A stretch of 64,000 nucleotides of DNA from positions 1,674,001 to 1,738,000 of the forward strand of contig VNKQ01000008.1 in the NCBI GenBank assembly GCA_016508695.1. The letters run 5' to 3'. Shown here piece after piece: positions 56,300 to 64,000 of the stretch. Every line of letters begins with the position of its first letter. Within the stretch, counting starts at the first letter, position 1. A program made the position numbers and the translations under genes. The DNA comes from Hyphodiscus hymeniophilus (Eukaryota > Ascomycota > Leotiomycetes > Helotiales > Hyphodiscaceae). The notes under the pieces were generated by a model that searched no databases, had not been told where the DNA came from, and saw nothing but the letters and a program-made list of their open reading frames with translations.

Positions 56300-59200
56300 G
56301 TTATTCTAATATTATAATAATATTAATAAAAAACGCGCTAGTCTTATACTTTAGAACCCGCAAAAAATTCTTATACTAAAAAAACACTACTTATAAGAAT
56401 AACCGCATTACTCCTAACTACTTTAATACTATCGAATTATTAAACTTACAAACTATTAAATTTATTAAACCTATTAAGTCTATCGAATTTATCGAATCTC
56501 CCCGTTCTCTTTATATTTATAAGATACTATTTACCTTACCTTTTATAACTAATATCTATTATGTCTTTAAATAAGAAATATATCCGATTTACTTACTTAT
56601 ATATAGTTAATTATTAAATTACTAAGCGTCTCTTTTTTACTCTTAATGCAAAGGCTTAAAAGCTCTTTAGTTAGTATATTTACTACTTACCAAAGAAGGA
56701 GGAACGCGATTATATTACTAAAGCTTTAAAGGAGCTAGAGAAACGCGTTATCCCTCCTTAAATATTAAAGATTATAAAATAACCCAAATATTAACTAAAT
56801 AATAAGATTTATACTAAGTTTATAATAATCGCATATAAAGAATAGCTATTAACTATTACTATCTAAGTTATTATCCCTATTACTAATTGCCTTATTATTA
56901 TAAACCCTAAAGTTATAGGAAAGGAGTTAATTATAGGATTCTTAGCTATTATTACTTGCGTAAAGTTTAACCTTAACAACTTAAAGTAATTTTATAATAC
57001 GGACAAAGAGGGATATAAAGTTATTATTCGTAATCTTAAAAATATTCTTTAGATTATTAAGAAAACTAGTAAAAAAAGATTTACTAAAATTAAGCCCGAC
57101 TTTATAGTTCTTAGAATTATAATTAATAACTTTAATAATAATATAACGTAAACAAACCTTTTTAATAACTATATTTAGGGAGGTACTATTACTCGCGCTA
57201 TTAACGCCCTTAAGGTAATAGCTACTTATACTTCTCTATTTACTATCGATATTTACCTTAAGAATAACGAGAAAAAGCTAGTTTATAAGCCCGTTATTAC
57301 TATTTAGAAAAGACTAGAGTATAACCACACTTATTTAAGTATTTAGTAATAAATATATATAAAGAAGTTAGCCCTAAGCGATTTTACTATTATTATTAAC
57401 TCTAATAATATAAAGATAGTAAATACTCGACCTTATATAAAGACGGGCCTAGTAAATAGCTATATTAACCGTATAGAGATAGTAACTCGATAAGCCCTTT
57501 ATTATATTTAGCGAATAAAAGATCGATAATATAATATTATAAAATTAAATATCTAAAGTAAAATTTTTTGTATTTTAAAGTTAGCTAATATTAGTAATAG
57601 CTTATACTTAGCGCTACTAACTCTTAATTACTACTAGTAAGAGAAAGCCGCGAAGCTAAAGATTAAGTTTTTAAAGGGAGATATTATTTAAGTTAACTTT
57701 AAGCTAAATACTTATAAAATCTTTTTAAGTAAAAATTAGTTATTTAAAGTTATCGAACTTATATTTTAAACCTTATAAAAAGAGATTATCGGTTAACTCT
57801 ATCGTCCCCAAGTTTAGCTTATACTTAATATTATAAAAGAAGAGATTAAGAAAGGGCGTGCCTTTGTCTTAACTAAGCTCCCTATAATACTTTACAATAT
57901 ATAAACTAATACTAAAATCTATATTACTATCGATAAGTCTATAATTATTCGGGTTACCCTTATATACTTTACCTTTATTAAATCTAAGAGCTATATTATT
58001 CTAAGTTAAGATATTTTACTTAATAGATCTCAACTTATTATTAAGCGCCTTTATTATAATAACTCTAATCGTTACTACTCCGAATTAATTAACGTATTTA
58101 CTCGTACTTTACTAATAAAGGATATTAGAATTAAAGGGTATATTAATCTTATTTTAAATCAAATCTCTAAAGATTACTTAAAGGCGATATTCGAGGATAA
58201 TAATTAAATTAGATATATTAAGTATTTATATTATTACCTTACAAATACTAAGGGTCGTAATATTAATATCCTTTATAGTTTCCCTAAAACTAATAAGACT
58301 TACCTCTTAGTAAATATTATAATTATAATATTAATTAGTAACCCTAATATTAAGATTACTCTAAGTACTCTAGCTAATATCGCTATTAATAATTTTATCT
58401 AAGAGATTAATAAAGTATTCGATAAAAGTAAAATAAATCCCCTTTATATTAAACTTCTAAAGGGTCGTTTCGCGCTTTATATCTTTAATAATAAAACGGA
58501 GACTAAGTATATCCTCTTTATAACTAATTGTAACTACTTAACTAAAATCGCTAAAATCTATAATAAGCTAGACCGCTAAAAGCTATAAGAGTATTTAAAC
58601 GAAATTCTTATAGCTTATTTTAACTTTGACCCGCTTAATAATAATACTTATAAGTATCTTCTAGTATATAAAGCTAAGGAGAAGGCGAAGGTAGCTACTA
58701 AAGAAACCGCTAATATTACTACTAAAGAAGCTACTAAAGGAACTACTAATATTGTTATTAAAGGAATTACTAAGGTTACTACTAAGGTCGCTACTAAAGT
58801 AAAGAATAATATAGCTAATATACTTATTAATATTAGAATTGCTATAGCCACCTCTAATAATAATAGAATTAGTAATAATAAGGAATATAAAGATAATAAT
58901 ACTAATAATCTTAACGAAATAGAAAAGCGATCCCGCTTTAAGAAATCCTAGAAAAAAAAGTCTTTAGTAATAAAGGGATAAAAGAAGGCTACGTTACTTA
59001 TACTTACGCGTTACGATAACTTTATAAAAAGTAATATAGTTCTTAATAATTATACTAAGAATAATAAGGATTATATTATTACTTTATCGGATAAGGATTA
59101 TATTAGTAATAAGAATTAGTTTATTTTCTATAATTTTACTCTAGATAAAGAAGCTATTAATCTCGGCTTATTAAAGATTTTAAAGGAGGAACTTATTATA

Positions 59201-60800
59201 CTTACTTTTATTAAAGTTATTAAGGCACTAAATAAGTAACTTTTTTTAGCTAAGTATAAAGTTTGCGATAATAGATTTAAGGAGTATAAGCTTAAAATCG
59301 CTACTAATACTCTTGAACTCGCTAATAAACTCTAATTATTAAGCCTAGTCTATATTAATTTTCTTGTAAAGCTCTTATAATACGAAATCCAAGGCTTTAA
59401 TATAGATAAAGAGACTCGTAAGAAGTTTAATCTAATAATAGCTATAATATTAAATAAGACGAAAAAGATAGTAGCTATTTAGGAAATAACTACTAATAAC
59501 TTTAAATATCTAGGAAACTTTATAACTAAAGTAAACGCTCTTTTCTTAAAAGAAGTTAGTTTAATAATTATAGCTAAGTTTAGTATAATCGTTATAAATA
59601 CTAATACTCTAATAGTAATTATAATTAGCGACAAAAGACAACTTTAGCTATATACTAAAATAATCTCCCTTACTAGCTATAATTATAAAGGAGGTCTATT
59701 TATCTTATAACTTTTTATTAATAATTACTATTTAATAGAAATACTTAATATATAACGACGCTTAGCTCCTAGCGTAATAAAGATTCCTAGCCGCCTCTTA
59801 TATAATAATTATATCGTAAATACTCTATTTACCTTCTTGCCTAAAAACCTCGTTCTCTCTAATATTATTTGCGAGTAGTTTAATAAGATATTTCTAGAGT
59901 TCTCTAGCGATAAATACTACCGCTACTTCTTAATTTCTTTTACTAGCGAAGTATAAGACGAACTTACTAGCTCTTAGTTTAATATTATATCTACTATAAT
60001 TATTATTAATATTCAAATTAAGATAATTAAAGATAGTATCTTAAAAGCAAATAAGTTAGGCACTATTACTTATTATTTTACTTAAAAACAATTATACGCG
60101 TATACTTTGTCTTAAATAGCCCTCGAAAAGCTAACCCTTCTCTTAGGCGATATTACTTATAATATTACTAATAAGATCTAAAGTTCTTTAATAGTTTATA
60201 TAACTAGTAACTTAGTTCGTATAGTTACTCTTAGTTTCTTTAGTAACCCTAGACGCAATATAATAGTAAAGACTCGAGACAAGATTTATTTTAAAGTAGC
60301 CGATATATTTAACCTAATAAGTAACTCTAATTTACTATTATATTAGAAACGCGTATATAAAAAGGCTATTAAGCTTAAAAACTACGTTTATATCGATCCT
60401 AAGGGTCTTTATAACTAGCTCTTCACATATCTCTATATTTATCCGAGAATTATTAATATAGATTAAAACGTAAAGGCTCTTAATAATTAAACCGAAATAC
60501 TATTTATTAGTCTTAATAATAAGTAGATAAGTGCCGATAATATAGTTATTAGCGATACTAATACTATTAGAATCGATACTACCGATAAGGGAACTATTAA
60601 TAATAAGAAATAAATATAGTAAAATAACAAAACCTAAGATAAAGGAACTATTATTATTATTATTAATAAAAATGCTACTAAGCCCGCTAGTATTTAGAGC
60701 GACGTTCTTATTAACCCCTTTATCGGCTAGTAAATACGCAAATAATTCGAGACGATTGGGAGGTTTACTAATAATAATAATAAATAATAAAAGATTTGTG
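56300..60800. mobile_element. Second half of the AT-rich island, unidentified decayed coding sequence
   Basis: On the plus strand, long stretches read through occasional stops with coding-like composition (for example 56610-57060, 58390-58960 and 59100-59760), but I recognise no domain. It may be a second element nested beside the gypsy relic or a separate host-derived or cargo sequence. Part of it includes a short Thr/Lys/Ala repeat region (58690-58800). Confidence 0.45.
58690..58800. repeat. Degenerate short tandem repeat
   Basis: Repeated ACTACTAAAGAA / GCTACTAAAG-type units, conceptually Ala/Thr-Thr-Lys repeats on the plus strand. They create the only long open frame of the island on the minus strand (58648-58851), which is an artefact of the repeat. 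Confidence 0.6.
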
Positions 60801-60903
60801 GGTTTGGCTTAGTTTATTATAATAGTTACGAAACTAGTACTATTAGGCTTTAGTATATATCTTACACTATAGTACTTATAGTTTTTTGGCTAGGGGAGCC
60901 TAT

Positions 60904-61032
60904 AGAGGCTGGATTTGGAATCACGTGTTAAGCAATACCTATAGCGGTTAGCTCCTAGCTAGACATAGATCCTTCCTTCAAGGAAACCTTAGAGAAAAAT
61001 CAACTTGCCACTCAATACGAACAGACCCGTTT
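60904..61032. repeat. 129 bp direct repeat flanking the AT-rich island, right copy
   Basis: The partner of 49294-49422. Its three private changes are near its left end (TTAAGCAATACCTA against TTGAGCGATACCCA), that is, G-to-A or C-to-T on the side facing the island. One of them destroys the gene A start codon (ATG to ATA on the minus strand). The right end contains the intact 3' end of gene B. Confidence 0.93.
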
Positions 61033-62082
61033 CAGCGTGAGAAATAACCGCTCAAGATCCAGTGGGGTGTAGACCAGCCGAGCGAATATCCTCTCGGCAG
61101 ACTCGACATTGCCAATACGCGGCGCTGCTATCAGACCCCTACGTGGGTCCGCTTTTGACAGCCAATTTCTCTTCAGCGTGTCGAAGTCTTGGCCCGCCTT
61201 CACACACTCAAACAAGAAGCTTAGGATGCCGCCACGTAGCGAGGATAGACAGCCCGGAGAGGCAGCGTGAGCGCACTTCGTTACCAAATTTTGGCGAACG
61301 ATTGGATTGTCCAAGCCTCGTAGATTATTCGAGGCGAGCCGGATGTATGCCATGGGGCTTTTGAAGGACTCTGCGCATGGCAGTAAATTCTCGTGGACAA
61401 GGTAGTAGACCCGGCCAATGACCGCAGGAGGGTTGTCTTGCAGAATTCGGCTCAGCACTTGGAAAGATGTAAAAGTGTCCTGGGACTTCGGCGGGCCTCC
61501 AATGTTGAAGATTGAGATCTTCTCGAGGGTGATGGACATATGGCTCCGGCCTCCCTTTGTCGGTGACCCTAGAATCCGGCCAGGTTCCGTCCGGATTCTA
61601 AACTCTTCGCCAACTGTCTTGTTTGCAAACAGGTCGACGACAGTTTGCACCGACTTTTCGTAATATTGTGGTACATCTTGATGGGTGGGGAACAGCAAAG
61701 AAATCAGGCCTCCATCGTCTCCAACTATGCAGAGGTCTCCGTATTGCCTTAAGAAGCGCTTGCATGCGCCACAATTCATGATCCTGCGATGTTTAAGTGG
61801 AAGAGCGGCGGCAAAAGTATCGTAGATAATATTGAGGTCAGTAGAGTTGAGCATTGCATGGAAAATAGGTCCTTTCGTCTCAAGGTCTGTGGCATTTGCT
61901 TGCATGACCTTAACCAGTGGCTCGATCGCTACTTTAGATGCAACTTCGTCTTCCCTGGAGACTTGAGAACGTTGACAGAAAGGGCTGGAGCATGTTTCCA
62001 GATTATCCTTTTGTGGGGTCGAGATTGGGAAGTTCAAGGGGGCATCAGTCGTTTCGACGTCCTCATCACCGCTGAAGGCCAT
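61012..62082 (-). CDS. Unrecognised protein (gene B)
   Basis: A minus-strand frame of 356 residues from the first in-frame ATG (62082); the frame is open further upstream only through a GTG. No family is recognised. Visible features are an N-terminal acidic, disordered-looking region with CSSPFCQRS, a CxxC in IMNCGACKRFLRQYGDLCIVGDDGG, and a long helical C-terminal half (FQVLSRILQDNPPAVIGRVYYLVHENLLP, MAYIRLASNNLRGL, SAERIFARLVYTPLDLERLFLTL). The last seven codons and the stop lie inside the 129 bp duplication. No signal peptide or membrane helix. The repeated helices suggest an alpha-solenoid or adaptor, but this is only an impression. Confidence 0.65.
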   Translation of the reverse strand: MAFSGDEDVETTDAPLNFPISTPQKDNLETCSSPFCQRSQVSREDEVASKVAIEPLVKVMQANATDLETKGPIFHAMLNSTDLNIIYDTFAAALPLKHRRIMNCGACKRFLRQYGDLCIVGDDGGLISLLFPTHQDVPQYYEKSVQTVVDLFANKTVGEEFRIRTEPGRILGSPTKGGRSHMSITLEKISIFNIGGPPKSQDTFTSFQVLSRILQDNPPAVIGRVYYLVHENLLPCAESFKSPMAYIRLASNNLRGLDNPIVRQNLVTKCAHAASPGCLSSLRGGILSFLFECVKAGQDFDTLKRNWLSKADPRRGLIAAPRIGNVESAERIFARLVYTPLDLERLFLTLKRVCSY

Positions 62083-63059
62083 TGTACCAGAAACTATGGG
62101 AAACAATCCACTTGTTGAGAGAATGATGGTTTGAACCACGCGGATTTCAAAGATTAGGATGAATTGAACACTTCAAATATCTCGAGGGTTAAGGTGCTAT
62201 AAAAGCGAGACTTTTCGTGGATGAGATACCATTGCAGCCGCCATGACTCAAAGTCAGTCCATTGGATGTTGTGAATCACATACAAGGTCAGATGACCAAA
62301 TTCTCACTTTCCGACCAAATGAAATAGAGAGCTCATGAACTGGAAAGTTGAGGCTCTAGATAATCACTTCCCATGACTTTGAGATTGTCTCATTCTCTCA
62401 GCTTTGAGCAAGTCGGTGCACACAGGATTTGATTGCTTCATTCGTACGCTCGCGCCTTTGTACCGCTGCGCCAGTCTGTTGAGCTTTTTGGGAAAACTAT
62501 GAACAACTTACTCTAGTTGACATTGCTTCTTTGAATCTGCCTCGAGCTTTCTTTTCATACGAGACTTAGTTGAATGAGATACTTGAAGTCCTGAGCACGA
62601 CTTCCTGTTGAACGGCCCACTCTGAAATGTGGCGCATGGCACGTGCCGTGGTTGAAGTTCAGTGGCTGAGGCTTTCACATGTTTCACATGCAAGGGTCTC
62701 AACGTTATTCCCAACCCAACTTTCTTATCGAGACTTTGCCTGGCCGTTTCCAACGTCGTTCTTTCTTTCAACCCCTCTATATTCAATACCAGCGGTTCAT
62801 TTATATACTATGTCGTGGTCAATGATAAGATTGTTTCTTATCAGGGCTCCGTGAGCATATATTCTTCATTCGCATATAGATTTCGCTCTGTTTGAAATTG
62901 CGACAAATTCCAGCCGCCGAATTTTGTTTATACTCCCCCATACTTTCTATACTGCATTCCTAGACCGCGATAAAGAACATTTACGTTCCAAAGGCAACAC
63001 CCTGTCGACGGCGGCGCCCCTTATATGCAGACTTCGCTCCCCGAGCAAAGCCTTCTTCA
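62083..63059. other. Divergent promoter region
   Basis: Spacer between gene B and the partial gene at 63060. Short frames at 62508-62895 are not supported. Pyrimidine-rich tracts at 62750-62790 and around 62940 suit promoter DNA. Confidence 0.4.
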
Positions 63060-64000
63060 ATGCTGTTCTCGATGCTGCCCTCCGCAGTTCAGTCTAGACT
63101 TCCAAGATTGTCTTCTCTTCGCAAATCTGTCAGCATGTACGGTCTTGCTACTGTGCGACGCGGGCATGGTTCTCGCGGACCTTGGTCAGGAAGTCGCACT
63201 CCAGACATGGCTATGGTGTTGAGTGGTGCCAGACCTACGGAAGAGCTGGGATATGAGATTGACTCTCTAAGTTCGGATGATGAATTGACAAAGTTGGACG
63301 ATGCTGGGATGCGGAGGCCCATGGTGGAGTTGACGGAGAGTACGAGTGGTATTGGGTGGAAGTTTGCAAATCAAGGTTAGCAATGCCTTACACTGTCAAG
63401 TGCTTTGAACTGAGGTGTCTCTTAGGTCTTAATCTTCTTTCCCTCACTGTGGAGGAATCCACCACCATGTCCCAAGATCCTCGATTTGGCAATCCGGACT
63501 TTGCTAGACAACTTTACCTTCACGCCCTAACCTACCTCATACGAGGTCTCCCCTCCGATCTCACGACCGAAGAACAGTTTAGTGTCCGTAGCGCCTTACC
63601 TATTGGTGTCGTGGATCCCCTTCAACTCAAAATGGACACTGGAATCGAATCTTCAAAGGCTCCTCGAGAGTCCGATGCCGAGCCCTCTCTCCTCCACCGT
63701 ACACTCGCGTCAACAATTGTTCAATTATTCATACTCTTCCAATTCCTCCTGCCATACCTGAAATACCTCCTCAGCGCAGCTTACCAATACGAACGTGAGC
63801 ACAAAATATCAGAGAAAGTGCTCAGCCAGAGCATCGAGACCGTGGATACAATTGGTAAGCGCAGTCTAAGTATCACGGGTGCCATATATGGAATGGGTGA
63901 TGGGAAGGTTGGGCAGATCATTACGCATGCGGCGAGTTGGATTGTCGAGGGCGTCACAGGCGGCATACATGAGGGTGTTGGGGAAGGAATGGTCATTATG
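63060..64000 (+). CDS. Unrecognised protein, 3' end outside the window
   Basis: Exons 63060-63375 and 63426-64000 (50 nt intron, GTTAGC...TCTTAG) are open to the window edge, giving at least 297 residues. The N-terminal ~35 residues are arginine- and serine-rich with few acids (MLFSMLPSAVQSRL...SLRKS), possibly a mitochondrial or disordered leader. ELGYEIDSLSSDDELTKLDD is acidic. After the intron, LTYLIRGLPSDLTTEEQFSVRSALP is followed by a hydrophobic helix pair (ASTIVQLFILFQFLLPYLKYLLSAAY) and a glycine-rich GVTGGIHEGVGEG segment. It looks like a conserved fungal membrane-associated protein of unknown function. Confidence 0.7.

Larger units (their letters stand above)
49423..60903 (+). mobile_element. 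RIP-degraded Ty3/gypsy-type retroelement island
   Basis: 11.5 kb that is almost all A and T, rich in TA, with no long intact frame, between the two 129 bp repeats. Conceptual plus-strand reading through stops finds, in order: a zinc-knuckle remnant (~50905-50960), a protease-like region (~51890-52040), a reverse transcriptase (~53100-53800), an RNase H (~53930-54400) and an integrase (~54650-55440). The RT-RH-IN order defines Ty3/gypsy. Stops sit where CAA, CAG, CGA or TGG codons would be, as RIP produces. No long terminal repeats could be recognised by eye. The half from about 56.3 to 60.8 kb encodes something else, not identified. The outermost bases form at best a weak inverted repeat (TATAGCTCTCCC at left; reverse complement of the right end ATAGGCTCCCCT). 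Confidence 0.85.

Noticed and set aside
58648..58851. Minus-strand hydrophobic open frame resembling a membrane protein
   Set aside because: It is the antisense of a simple Thr/Lys/Ala-type tandem repeat inside the RIP-degraded island.
49423..60903. A terminal inverted repeat marking a DNA transposon
   Set aside because: TATAGCTCTCCC against ATAGGCTCCCCT matches only with a gap and over ~11 bases, not enough to claim a TIR.

Overview
This window is nuclear DNA of a filamentous ascomycete (Pezizomycotina). The evidence is genes with short 40-120 nt GT-AG introns, fungal-only protein families, AT-rich islands produced by RIP-type C-to-T mutation, and no bacterial gene organisation. A leotiomycete-like fungus is plausible, but the sequence alone does not fix the species.

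Layout. 1-9.7 kb is gene-poor: a small secreted cysteine-rich protein (1228-1748) and two paralogous membrane-anchored sulfotransferase-like genes (2460-3307 and 5729-6621) separated by an AT-rich relic. 9.7-11.4 kb holds a GIT1/phosphate-type MFS permease. 13.4-46 kb is one accessory region that looks like an aromatic-compound catabolic or secondary-metabolism cluster. It contains an FAD phenol-hydroxylase-type monooxygenase, two head-to-head transcription-factor genes, an acetoacetate-decarboxylase-like protein, a cupin, a CocE-type hydrolase, a catalytically dead ALDH-like membrane protein, an extradiol (LigB/DODA) dioxygenase, three damaged short-chain dehydrogenases, a damaged EthD protein, a damaged FAD-dependent ketosteroid-dehydrogenase-like gene, an ABM monooxygenase with a mitochondrial-looking leader, a cytochrome P450, a broken TRI12-type transporter and an intact second MFS transporter.

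How the genes could work together (inference): hydroxylation by the FAD monooxygenase and/or P450, extradiol ring opening by the LigB enzyme, then processing by hydrolase, decarboxylase-like, cupin, EthD/ABM and SDR proteins, with export or import by the MFS proteins. Most intergenic regions contain clustered CCCCA/TGGGG elements, suggesting common regulation by a C2H2-type factor. Seven of the genes carry frameshifts, stops or truncation beside intact neighbours, so the pathway looks partly decayed, unless some indels are sequencing errors.

46-64 kb: a cysteine-rich single-pass membrane protein, then two unrecognised genes (A at 48553-49332, B at 61012-62082, both minus strand). They are pushed apart by an 11.5 kb AT-rich RIP-degraded island that encodes a Ty3/gypsy gag-pol relic plus a second unidentified half. 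The island is bracketed by an exact-length 129 bp direct duplication that overlaps the start of A and the end of B. A partial unrecognised gene runs off the right edge.
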